64,000 nucleotides of DNA from Armillaria gallica (taxonomy: Eukaryota > Basidiomycota > Agaricomycetes > Agaricales > Physalacriaceae): contig JBANDB010000008.1 in assembly GCA_037576215.1 (NCBI GenBank), positions 992,001 to 1,056,000 on the forward strand, read 5' to 3'. Within the stretch, counting starts at the first letter, position 1. Each line of letters opens with the position of its first letter. The notes beneath the pieces are model-generated. The model was given only the letters and a program-made list of their open reading frames with translations. It was not told the origin of the DNA and did not search any database. This document shows, piece by piece, positions 51,774-61,727 of the stretch. The translations under genes and the position numbers were made by a program.

Positions 51774-52783
51774 ATGTCGACCGTCGGTAGTTTCGTGCCC
51801 TTGCCAATCTCTTATTCCTCATCCGTGATACACTATATCTATGCCCGTGCTCATGAGGGTTCTAAAAAGGCCGCCAAACAACTGTGGCCTGTGGGTCGCA
51901 CGCTGTTTTTGGCAAATTTACCTCCAGATGCGACAGAACGCGAACTTTCGCTATTCTTAAAACCTCACGGAACGATAGAAAGGGTGTGTTTCTCAGAGGA
52001 TGCCCAAGAAAAGGATATGGTGGAGGAAAGCGATGACAGCGAGAGCGATGAGGAGGTAGACATGGAGACCGAAGGAGTGGTTGCAGAAGGAGAAGACACC
52101 CAACCAAAGAAACGACGGCGACTCAACAAAACCAAGCCTCCCCAACCTCCTCAGGTCATTCCGCTCCCTACAAAACCCCTTCGGACTCTGCGACACACCG
52201 GTCAAACAGCCCATGTCGTCTTTCTCGATTCTTCCTCGCTGGAACGCGCTCTCGTACCACCAACGAAGCCTCGTCCTTGGCCGACGTCAGATGAACCCTC
52301 AGGATTGGCACATTATCTGACTTTGTACGACTCCCTGCGACCTCCACTTGACGCTGTGCGCGCGTATGCCGACTCGGCAATGGAGCTGTACGAGTTCGAG
52401 CTGGCCAAAACGAAGCAGAAATCAAAATACCGCAAGGGGGAGGCTATCGTCGACGAGGATGGCTTCACGCTTGTTACGAGAGGCGGTGCGTATGGCCAGA
52501 CTGTGGGTGGTGGTGTTGCTGTGGCGAGTAAGAAGTTTCAGCGGAGTGGCGAGACGAGTAATAGGAATCGGAAGAAAAAGGAGAGCAAGGAGAAGACTGA
52601 GTTTTATGCGTTCCAGAAAGCTGAGAAGCAGCGGAGTGGTATGTGTATTTTTCTGTGTTCATATGACTACCTTTTTTCCTTACGCTTCTGTTTTCAGACT
52701 TGATGAAACTCAAGCAGAACTGGGAAGAGACGAAAGCAAAGGTGGAGAAGCTGAAGGCGTCGCGACGTTTCAAGCCTTATTAG
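51774..52783 (+). CDS. RRP7: Ribosomal RNA-processing protein 7
   Basis: RRP7 is an assembly factor of the small-subunit processome in the nucleolus, needed for 18S rRNA maturation. Two exons (51774-52638 and 52698-52783) give 951 nt, 316 residues, in frame. Blocks: SYSSSVIHYIYARAHEGSKK, GRTLFLANLPPDATERELSLF (RRM-like domain), an acidic insert with ESDDSESDEEVDMETE, a basic KKRRRLNKTK, HVVFLDSSSLERAL, then the C-terminal RRP7 domain with VDEDGFTLVTRGG and EFYAFQKAEKQRSDLMKLKQNWEE, and the hallmark end LKASRRFKPY. Gene is complete and unbroken. Confidence 0.95.
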
Positions 52784-53532
52784 GTGTCAGTACTTACGAG
52801 TGGTGCGTCTCCAATAACTCGAAATCAGGGATATACGCGCCATTTTTCTCATGTTTGTTTTCTTATGTCTAGTACCGTTCTTCAGGAGGCAACGATGGTT
52901 CTGATAGCAACGCTGTATGAGACCGCTTGTAACAGAAGAATTCAACCAAGTAGTCTATGCTGCCGAATATAGTTCGACCTGGATACTTCAGAAAACGTCG
53001 AAGGGGTTGTTTATTCATTGCGACGTATACCGAATCTAGGACAGGTAACCGTACTAATTGACGAGACTGGTCGTGCCCACAACGATTTTCCAAGCTCCAA
53101 ATTCCGAACAAAGAAATGCCATGATAAATTTTGCAATAAAGGTTATAAAGTATGTAGTAAATTTATGTCCGTCGTAAAGATCCAACGCCTGACTCGACGG
53201 TGCGTCCTCAGAGATGAAATCCTCCATCTGAATACTGACTGGCAGTGTTAAGCAGGTGGCTGCCTCAAACCGTAAATCGGTAAGTAGTTTCAGATCGTGG
53301 ATCGTGGCCTAGTATGTAGAGAGTGGCGAACATAGATGACGATGAGAGACGTTTATTTACCACGGAAAAAGGTATTTAGTTCAACCTACTAGATGAATAT
53401 TCAGATGAACGTGGTTCGAACTTCATACAGTGGTGCACAATGCATCGGTTGGGGTTTGAAAGCGGCGAGCAACGATGAAACTCAAGTCCATCGTGACAAT
53501 ATGCATCGGTTCGAAAAAAAAAACAAGTGCCT
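52784..53532. other. Intergenic region, RRP7 to F-box-like gene
   Basis: About 750 bp. A minus-strand open stretch at about 53170-53265 (CLTLPVSIQMEDFISEDAPS) looks coding-like but has no assignable start or family; it may be a lost exon of the adjacent F-box-like gene. Otherwise nothing is seen. Confidence 0.35.
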
Positions 53533-54642
53533 TCATCGAACAGAGAATGTCATCGGTCCCAAACGTAAATTCATTAGTCCAAGATCATTATTTAAGGAAT
53601 CTAACGCACTTTTCTTAAATTCGAAATGCAGGCATCCCTTCCTATTCGTTTCGGGAAGGCCTTCATACTGCAAGAAAATTCGGAAATGTTCATAGAGATC
53701 ACCGGGTCTTGACCACTCATCGTAACAGTAGCCTTCAACGCCAGGATCGCCAAAGTTATAATCAACATATATCTCGAGCCGTACTGAAAATTTCCACGGA
53801 CGGCTAGCAAAGATACAATCCAGTTCTTGCCAATCCGATCGAAAATGAGGCAAAAGAAGGCATCGTAGGGGCAAAAAATGACCTCGAGAATGATATCTTC
53901 CACGGACGAAGAGAGCGCCTTGAAGAACGGGTGCGCCCATGGAAAAGGCCCTCGCCAATCAGATGGGATCCTATCAATGCAAGTCCACCACTGACTATCG
54001 AAGTAGAGGCTGGCGCGGATGCTGCGAAGTCGGCTTAGGTGTCCTAAATCTATGAGGTCTGAGAAGAGATATATCTATGAATGAGACAAGAGAAGATGCA
54101 ACCTACGAGATTCTCCCCATTTCGTGACTGGGAGGAGCAGTGTCAAACCCTCCAAAGAGGAACTGACTGAAGAGAGTATAGACGAGGCGGTAATAACTTC
54201 CTGGTCAGTCACTGTCAAGATGCTGAGAACGCGGAGGTTTTCTATGGATACTATGAACTGTGGGAAGAGCAGAGCTTCCAAGACCGGCCCTTCCAGACTG
54301 AGTTCTAAGGTGGAAGGGAAACAGCTTTGACGGCTCGGAACCAAATCAGTTGTGGTATTGGCGTCCTCGATCCCAATTTCATCCAGAGTGATGACCTCAA
54401 GGTTATTAAGGCTGGCCAATAGGGAATATAGTTGAGAGGCAGTGTCAAACACTATCTTGTCCAAGATAAGAGTTCGATATCCGTTGGAGGTCCACGAGAA
54501 TCCTGGATCGTACTTTTGCAAAAAGAAGCCTATTGCTCGGAAGAAGAAAGGAGGGATGGGTCAATGAGCAGGCCTTGAGCGAGGGGAAATCGAACCGGAG
54601 ATGGCTTAATAGTTCTTCCAGTATATCTTGAGGGAGAGCCAT
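53533..54642 (-). CDS. F-box-like protein of the agaricomycete family, frame interrupted
   Basis: Starts MALPQDILEELLSHLRFDFPSLKACSLTHPSFLLPSNRLLF, a clear F-box N-terminus (helix with LPxDIL, then CSLTHPSF). The next block, in another frame, is leucine-rich (RTLILDKIVFDTASQLYSLLASLNNLEVITLDEIGI and LEALLFPQFIVSIENLRVLSIL), consistent with an LRR-like substrate-recognition part. The last block is FRSDWQELDCIFASRPWKFSVRLEIYVDYN to LHFEFKKSALDSL. A slip at 53852-53855 fits one lost T of a T run on the coding strand. The change of frame near 54500 could be an indel or deletion, since the part between F-box and leucine-rich block is shorter than usual. Such genes are numerous and often decay in mushrooms. 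Confidence 0.6.
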
Positions 54643-55008
54643 GCTCAAGCACATCAAGGTGTGAGTCAGACAAAGCGATATCCTACCACCATTCGCCGCA
54701 GGGGGGGTGTGCGGCGGTTTGATCGATTCGATCCCCTGCAACCGAAAGACCAATGAAAGACACAAAAGTTGCGAGCAGGGGTCCAACTATTTCTAGCTAA
54801 ATTAGCAGTGTGCAAGCTGAACGAAAGACAAGTTACAACCTATACTGTCATATCAGATGGTCGTCCACCAACATCGCACTAGGCTGACTTGCCTTGAAAG
54901 AACAATTTCTTCACATGGCTTCTAGCGTTATTCTAGGGACCAGGAGAAGTTGGAACTTAGAAGAACCAAGAGTCTTCAAGATTCAAGATAGCTACCGTAG
55001 AAGTGAAC
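54643..55008. other. 5' flank of the F-box-like gene
   Basis: No gene is visible in this stretch up to the MITE. It should hold the F-box-like gene promoter. Confidence 0.4.
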
Positions 55009-55435
55009 ACTGAGAACTAGGGTTGCGCACGAAACCCTAGGTTTTGGTACACCTAGGATTATTCCCGGTAAGTTACCGGTAACTTACACCCCTTCACCGA
55101 AGGAGTTTTTGTTGAGGTAACTTACCTGTCATGTGACAGGTAGTTGGGCAGAACAATTCAGTACTATTAGGTGCATATTTCAAGTTAGATCGTATTTACA
55201 TATGAGTGGTCTTTAAAGCTGAATTACCTTGAATTACAGCAAGAACATGTATAAAAACACGAATACAAAGGATTTGGAAAAATTCAATGATTACGACGCG
55301 TCAGTCATGCGATAATGCACGTGATGACGTAAGTAACGGTAACTTACCGTAGCAAAACCACCCCTCTGGGGAGGGGTCGGTAACAAACGGTTACTTACCC
55401 CCCCTGGAGGTTTCGTGCGCAACCCTACTGAGAAC
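55009..55435. mobile_element. 411-bp hAT-type MITE with 8-bp target duplication
   Basis: The element (55017-55427) has 19-bp perfect terminal inverted repeats, TAGGGTTGCGCACGAAACC, and is flanked on both sides by CTGAGAAC (55009-55016 and 55428-55435). An 8-bp duplication and TA-start termini are the marks of hAT transposons. Inside, both ends carry repeats of the GGTAACTTACC type (for example GGTAAGTTACCGGTAACTTAC near 55070 and TAACGGTAACTTACCG near 55335), which fits subterminal transposase binding sites. There is no coding capacity, so it must be moved by a hAT transposase elsewhere. It lies in noncoding DNA between the F-box-like gene and tRNA-Cys. Confidence 0.93.
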
Positions 55436-55476
55436 TTATCAGAGAAAAAGTGAATCATAAACACGATTCTAGAAAC

Positions 55477-55577
55477 AGACCCCAGCGTGACTCGAACACG
55501 CGACCCCGAGATTGTTACATAATCACCCTGCCAGCGACTGCTGCAATCTCATGCTATAACCACTTAGCTATGGAGTC
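55477..55577 (-). tRNA. tRNA-Cys (anticodon GCA) with 28-nt intron
   Basis: On the minus strand acceptor strand GACTCCA pairs with TGGGGTC; D arm GCTA-AGTGGTTA-TAGC; anticodon stem TGAGA/TCTCG; T arm GCGTG-TTCGAGT-CACGC; discriminator T. The loop reads TT-GCA-G, then a 28-nt intron at the usual 37/38 position, then A. The B box GTGTTCGAGTC is good. The anticodon call depends on the intron boundary and is a little less sure than the gene itself. Confidence 0.85.
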
Positions 55578-55680
55578 ATGCATATTCGCTTAAATCACGG
55601 TTATTTATATGCGTGGATTATAATGTCTCTCCTATTCGCCCTTAGCGTACAACGCGTTGGCATTCTTATTCTCTCCAGTC

Positions 55681-56957
55681 ATGTCAGAGCCAGAGAAATT
55701 TTGGCTACTCAAGGCAGAACCCGACTCCCGGATCGTCAAGGGAAAAGACGTAAAGGTAACGTCCCGTCTCTGAATTGATTGGATGATATTTACGATATTG
55801 CACCAGGTGCAGTCGCTCTTCATGACTGCCGTAGGGTCTTATAGACGTCCCGGTAGTTCAGCGTCGACGATTTTGAGACCGTCGGTACATCTTCATGGGA
55901 GGGTGTTCGCAACTACGAGGCTAGAAATCTCATGAAGGAGATGAAAGTTGGCGACAAGGTACGAAAAGCTCAGCGTCGCCATTGATTCCAGTCAACGCGC
56001 TGACACGTCCCAGGCTCTTTTCTACCATTCAAATTGCAAAGTTCCTGGTCCGTCTGGTCTTTTCTCAGCGTGAAAGAATTTTGACGCGTTATGGCATCAA
56101 GGAATCGCGGCGTTCGCTGAGGTCTGCCAGCCCTGTCTCATCCCGCTTGCCTTCATTTACGTGGCTCCTACAGGTGGCAAAGGAAGCGTATCCTGATTGT
56201 AGGTGGATATTACCAGCCAAAATCGCTGAACTCTCAACCCTGGTGCAGACACTGCGTGGGATCCGTATGTTGCTCACGTCTACGTTGACTCATGCATCCT
56301 AAAACCGCTGTGCCTCAAGTTCGCACCCGTACTTCGACACTGTATGTCCCATTCCTCATTATCTGCCGTATTATTTATGGCCAGTTTTTTCTAGAAATCA
56401 GACAAGGAGAAACCCAAATGGTTCATGGTCGACCTCAGGTTTACCGCCCGAGCACAACACTTCGTCCCTCTGTCCTTCTTGCGCTACGTAGGCTCCAATA
56501 TGACCTCCCAGAGTATCGAATCCATACCGGAAACGGTCCGTTATATCAGTCAGTCTGACATAGAAGCCATTCGATGTAAGTCCATCTGCTTCTAGGCGTT
56601 CTTCTGCGTTTAATATTTCTTAGCTATGGACCTCGTCACTCGTGGACGTCTAAGTGTTCAACGTGTGGATAAAAAAGCCTGGGATGCGATTAAACTTTTG
56701 TCAGAACAAGGGGGCTGGGAAGAACTGAATATGAAGCCAGAGCAGAAGAGACAGACAACAACCGCCTCTTCTGGTAAAAAATCGAAAAAGTCGCTGCTAA
56801 GGACAAGGATGGTCAGTCTGGGGAGGAGGGGAGCGATGATAAACCGTCGAAACCAACAACCTCGAAGCGAGGGAAGAAACGGAAGGCGGCCACACCTCCA
56901 GACGACGTTCGGCGTACCCGTAGGTCGACTAGGCATCACTCAGATGCGCCTGTCTGA
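55681..56957 (+). CDS. EVE-domain protein, thymocyte nuclear protein 1 (THYN1)-like
   Basis: EVE domains read modified bases in nucleic acid; eukaryotic THYN1 is nuclear. After splicing the protein reads MSEPEKFWLLKAEPDSRIVKG, KFSVDDFETVGTSSWEGVRNYEARN, VGDKALFYHSNCKVPGIAAFAEV, KEAYPDYTAWDPSHPYFD, EKPKWFMVDLRFTARAQHFVPLSFLRY and LVTRGRLSVQRVDKKAWDAI, the full EVE order. About eight introns of 45-75 nt are used; the plus-strand frames given by simple ORFs are misleading. The C-terminal tail is basic (SKRGKKRKAATPPDDVRRTRRS), a likely nuclear signal. It is reached only if the run of five A at 56785-56789 has six; with that the stop is at 56955-56957. Confidence 0.88.
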
Positions 56958-57069
56958 GTTTCTCTACATATTATATTTCTGTATTTTCCGTTCGTACCGT
57001 TGTATGTATCATCATGTTTTCTGCTTGGATGAGACTGTGACGTCATTTCATCTTTCTCTCCCGCCTACC

Positions 57070-57453
57070 ATGAACTGTCTACGACGCCCCAATATTCTCG
57101 CTCCCGTTCACCAACGAATGTTCTGTTATCAGACGTCTCGTCTTTTTCACTCAAGTCCACGCTGGAGAAGCCTGAGTGATCACGATAGAGGCAGAGGACT
57201 GACCAACATCCTCGCCGACGACAATCCGCCAGCTGTGCAAGTCAAGAGGATAACCAATCAAGGTATTCAGCTGGTCGACGGACTTGTCCTACCTTCGGCG
57301 TGCATTTTTCTTGAGGGACAGGTGTTTCTATGGGATGTACCACAGACTTTGTGGGAGGGATGGGAGAAAGAACACTTGGAATTTTTGACCTTGTTTCGCC
57401 CAGACCCGGTCCGTTTTTCATCTTTTTTCTGGATTGCGTACGCTAATAAATAA
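57070..57453 (+). pseudogene. NDUFAF3-like (DUF498) mitochondrial complex I assembly factor, truncated
   Basis: The N-terminus (RMFCYQTSRLFHSSPRWRSLSD) is a good mitochondrial presequence. The first half of the Mth938/DUF498 domain follows: TNILADDNPPAVQVKRI, GIQLVDGLVLPSACIFLEGQVFLWDVP and WEKEHLEFLTLFRPDP. Family members continue with an EILLLGTG strand and a conserved C-terminal half; here a GTCCGT that could be a splice donor occurs just after RPDP (57410), and 20 bp later duplicated segment B begins. The frame then ends by chance at 57453. I did not find the missing half beyond segment B. It is therefore a gene cut by the duplication, or its last exon lies outside what I can recognise. 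Confidence 0.75.
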
Positions 57454-59252
57454 CAGAAATTTTACTTCTCGGTACGGGCGCGCGATTGGTGCAGCCACCG
57501 CCATTTGTTCGGGCATACATGAGCCGACTAGGTGTCCAGGTGGATACGATGGATACCGTGCGTCTGCCACGTCTCTTGAGAATCCACGATCTGATCCCTC
57601 TCTCTTCAGAAAAATGCATGTTCGACATATAACGTATTGGCAGAGGAAGGCCGACGCGTAGCCGCTGCGTTACTTCCTATTTCACCTCACTTATGGCAAA
57701 AGACGTTTGTACCATCAAAATAGGAGCATGAGATGTATCAGCGCCGTAGAGAGCGCAATGACTAGAATCAACGACAGCCCCCCAGCTTATCGCCGCCTTC
57801 GAAACTGCTTGCTTGACATTACAAGAATATCTGTCCCTGTATGTTGCTGGACGAGCTCTACGTCGGTATCACTGATGAAATTTGGCATGACTTCATGCGA
57901 TACGCTACGAGGTTTCACCTGCATACCTCGGGAAAGGGATTTTAATCAAGAACATGCAAAGTGTTATGGCACATCATTTATCGACAGCTCTTAACCGTCA
58001 AATGTCCTATGGCGAAGAGGTCCGACACATGTTTCATAGCGTTCCTGTTCTGCCAACGATATGAATCGTTGTTCGTCTTCCAGACCTTTGTTTGGACCCA
58101 GCGTTCGAGGAAACTCGCGTCGTTGAAATTGATGAGACTTCGGTATGGAATTTTCATGTCCGGCTCATGAGCATAGACAGTTGACATAGAGCTAGAGGGC
58201 CGACTCAATCGATGGTTGCATGAAGGAGTACGTTCTCTTGCTATCGTCGCGTTCGTTGAGGAATCAATTCTGCAGTGGCTACACGAAATACCAATACTGT
58301 ACTGTTGGTTGTATTTTAAAGGACAGTGTCCATTATCGAGGACCATTACTAGTTGTGTAAATTCACCTGCTTTCCCGGTAATATTCAAGAACTAGACTCA
58401 GATATGAAGAATCGAATTTTCATCAGGTGGTAGTTTGGGATGTTTGTCTACGCATAATTAAGCAACTCGTTTTCGTCTCGCAACATAATCTAGTACTCCG
58501 AAGGTCTATTCTCTTTGACCCAGAGCGCTTCCGCTTCCGAATTTCGTGGCGGGGGATTGATACCATTTATTCCCCACAGGCGTCGCTGCAGTAAAACACA
58601 TCCCGTCAATTTCCAAGTTCTGCATTTCCAAAGACAAAAATAGAGGTACTCACGTCCATCTCCGCAATCTGTATCTCCCAGTCAGCACCTCGTGCCTTGA
58701 TGAACGGCTCTAATGCTTCTCGTATTTCTTCATAAACTCTTTCTTGTACTCATCACTACGTGGCCTTTTCAATCGTGCATCGATTATAGTGACCTGTGAA
58801 CACACCTGAAATGGGCGGCCATGTGATGCACGACTACGCGGACAAAGTTGTCGGTGGCCTCCGCTCCAACATAGAAGTTCTCTTTGTCCACCTCAATGAA
58901 GATGACGACGACGTAGAATTTGGGCAGGAGGTGGTAGCATTGTTGGACGGCTTTAACTACAGCAGCTTTGTCCTCCTTGGAGTAGAATCCGACAGGGATA
59001 TAGAAGCGGTGGAGAGGCATGTTTGCGGATGCAGTTTGGAGAGCATCTTGGGCTCGTTTTATACAAGTCCAAAGCGCGAGTCGCTGGATTCCAAGATATC
59101 AGGGATTCGGTATCATAGCACCGTGACCGACCCCGGTTACTAAACCTCTGTAATAGCTTCGGTCAGAAAAAACACGAGGTCAAGGCATCTTAATAAGAAG
59201 CCTCTTTATTTGCCATGAGCCTATTTAAAGATGGTCGGTCGACCGGCATATA
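57432..59252. repeat. Duplicated segment, copy B
   Basis: Homologous to 49293-51395. Shared marks include the start GATTGCGTACGCTAATAA, the tautomerase gene and the end TTTAAAGATGGTCG...ACCGGCA. Homology stops at about 59252, where copy A runs into the direct repeat instead. The left end cuts the NDUFAF3-like gene. Copy B keeps the complete third tautomerase exon that A has lost. Confidence 0.85.
58490..59020 (-). CDS. Tautomerase-like protein (cis-CaaD family), copy B
   Basis: Exons 58806-59020, 58654-58764 and 58586-58490 (minus) encode about 140 residues: catalytic Pro after Met (MPLHRFYIPVGFYSKEDKAA), LPKFYVVVIF, EVDKENFYVGAEATDNFVRVVVHHMA, a helix with KKEFMKKYEK, PFIKARGADWEIQIAEMD, and an end with LWGINGINPPPRNSEAEALWVKENRP. 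This fits the fungal cis-CaaD-like tautomerase family, small trimeric enzymes with Pro1 as base. One base is missing at 58717-58718: copy A has TTT where B has TT, and with it the three exons sum to a multiple of three. The unit is thus the complete copy, A being 3'-altered. Intron 1 is only 41 nt. Confidence 0.85.
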
Positions 59253-61439
59253 AATCACGGATGCAGATTTTTATATTCATTCGTTAACCGAGATGACGGC
59301 TTTTTGAACAATACATATTACAGCACATTATAAAGAGTTTCATGCAGAAGCTAGCCTTCTGAATCGGATTCGCGCGTGACTTGACTATGACATTCTGGTG
59401 GTAGTAGGTACGCAAGCACATGGTAAGCTGACGGGGGCAATAACCACTGTCAAGTCCTCCTTCTGGTATGCCAGGAACGTGTAAAGTTGGAATACCCGGA
59501 TGACTCGTCCCACACTGGCAGAATCGCCAAGAAGTATCCCAGCCTGAGTCATGGGCATGTTTTGGGAGTATTGCACCAGACACCAGACAAGGTTCTGCTA
59601 TAACGAGAAACGATGAATCGGATTAGGCCATGTGACATCGGGATATCTAGGACCAAAACAGATCTAGCGCAAGTCTTTCCGGATAACGGTAGCTAAGTAG
59701 AATTATGAGGTGACATGGGACGAAGACGCAAAGACAGATGATCAACTGTCAACGGAAGTAGAGCGCTAGACTCGAAGTTTAAGCAGACTAGGCCGAGGGG
59801 GACTCCCAGTAAGTAGGTAGAACGCGGCTTCGAGTTTCACCGACAACCAATTGCAATGAGATGTAGAAAGGTTGCTTCTGAATGGGACTTATGAAACTGG
59901 CAAGTGCCGGCTGAGAATTGAACTCTATTGGTTGCAGAAGACATCTGGGTTTCAGCAGAGCCTACCGCTTTGTATCAACTGAAACAGAGAATCGTGGGTC
60001 ATTGACGCAAGGAAGAGAAACCGACGTGATACGCTCCGATAAGTAAGACGACGCAATGTTGGCTAGAGTTTCCATGCAAGCATTTAGTAGTAGTTGTCCT
60101 ACCAAGAACTGTTCCAGGATTTCTGCGTACAGAAAAATGTTACTAGGTCAGTGGTTCTCAAGCCAAGCTAAGACCGCGTGAGTACGTGGCTGGAATCTGA
60201 AATCTAATGGAGGGATGTCAATCAAGGATGAGTGATCAGATCAGAGAGAGAGAGCTAAGATACAAAGTATCTTGGGGGTTTGGGGGTGAGTGTCCTGCTT
60301 GTGAAGGAGACGACTTCTGAGAGAGGGAAGTCGGGAAGGGTGACGAAGTGTCACTGACTGAAGAAGCGGGAGACCCAGGTGTTCGGGAAGTTCTCGACTG
60401 GCCAACAGGGAGATGCGTGATGCGACAGACAAACGAACCCGAACAACTATCCAATATCAAGGGTGCAGGAGGGAGGGAATACGAGGGCTGCACGATGAGG
60501 ATGAGGACGAGAATGGAGCGTAACTATCCAATGCCGCGAAGCACGGCGAGCGACGATGTACAACTAAATCCAAACAGAGCGCGCCACTACCCTCGGCTTA
60601 TAGCTTGGCCCGGCACAAGCTCGAGCCGCTCGTTCCTCGCGTCGAGCTTGTGATCTACTTGGCTTCCCAAGAGTCTTTACCTCTCTTGTTGAAACTTGAC
60701 AGGTTCGCTGTAATACGAGGGAAGAGGGTTGTCAAATACCACTCCTTGAGGACGCCGGTCATACACGAGAATTTGTTGCTGTATCGTAAAACGACTTGGG
60801 TTCAAATGAAACGGCAGGTTGGTACTTACAATGTCTAGACCCCATCTAGGAGGCGGCGCGATGTATAACGTGAACTCCCGTGCAAATGCGATTGTGTGAC
60901 TTCAGGTCATTGAAGGGTTTAAGCGCCGGAGAAAAGCAAAGTGCTGTACGGGAAGGATACCTGCTGTGAGCATGAGAGAACCTACGTTCTATTTGCTGTG
61001 GAGTCGCTTCTTCCTTGAATATGCAGAACAGACAGAGAACAGTAAACGGTGTGCATATAATTGAGACGTACGAGATCACCGAAGAGGGCTATGTTGAACT
61101 CATTTGCAGAATATTGATCTGTCCTGAAATCCGGTCTCCACTGGGCGGTGCGTGTATAAGTACCATAGTGACCCTTTCTTAGCAGACGGAACAAAGTGAC
61201 ACAACGTTTACGAAGAGTCGACTCAGGAGCCGCAGGATGCGGCACTGCAGTACTTATGCAGAAGTGGTTCTGTATGAAAATATGGGTTACCATCATAATG
61301 TCGGTATGAAGGATGCATAGAAGACTCGGGTCTGGTTCGCTAAAAATGTGAGAACTCGGGGCGCTGGGAACAGCACTTGCGTGGTCATAAAAACCCCATG
61401 GTGTCTAGAAGACCTTTCAGAGCTTTTCCCGCCCCTAGA
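59253..61439. other. 2.2-kb gene-poor region
   Basis: Short frames (59284-59583 minus, 60846-61296 minus) show no family likeness and no splice logic. A GA repeat lies at 60241-60253, and a small palindrome, AGATACAAAGTATCT, follows near 60259. A GC-rich hairpin is at 60614-60652. I see no transposon ends. Confidence 0.4.
60614..60652. repeat. Perfect 11-bp inverted repeat with 17-nt loop
   Basis: CACAAGCTCGA at 60614-60624 and TCGAGCTTGTG at 60642-60652 can pair fully. It stands in GC-rich intergenic DNA. It may be a protein-binding site, a transcribed hairpin or chance. Confidence 0.6.
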
Positions 61440-61727
61440 ATGAAGTTCATCCTTACCCTGTTGTTCGTGCTGTATGCATCTGTGACAGCCCATGCGGTGG
61501 CCATTGACCGTGGTTCGTTATCTTGACAGCTTTCCAGTCATGGCGTATTGATTTCCCGATATCATAGATGGGACCAATCCCGAGATGCCCGTCTGTAAGA
61601 CTTCGTTCCTCGCTTTCGTGTGATTAGGGTCACTAGGATGCTTATCTATACTGAAGGGACCAACCACCCTACTCCTGTGGCTAAGTTCTTGGCCAGCAAG
61701 CCGGAGCCGGTCAAGGGCAAAGATTAG
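61440..61727 (+). CDS. Small secreted peptide, about 55 residues
   Basis: ATG 61440 opens a strong signal peptide, MKFILTLLFVLYASVTAHA, followed by VAIDR and a GTTCGT donor. The second exon reads DGTNPEMPV and ends at a GTAAGA donor; the third reads TNHPTPVAKFLASKPEPVKGKD, stop 61725-61727. The last junction is not certain: the best acceptor gives PVW-TNHPTPVA. No cysteines are present, so it is not a typical effector fold. A repeat-like pair TNPEMPV and TNHPTPV is visible. It could be a secreted signal or cell-wall peptide; the function is unknown. Confidence 0.5.
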
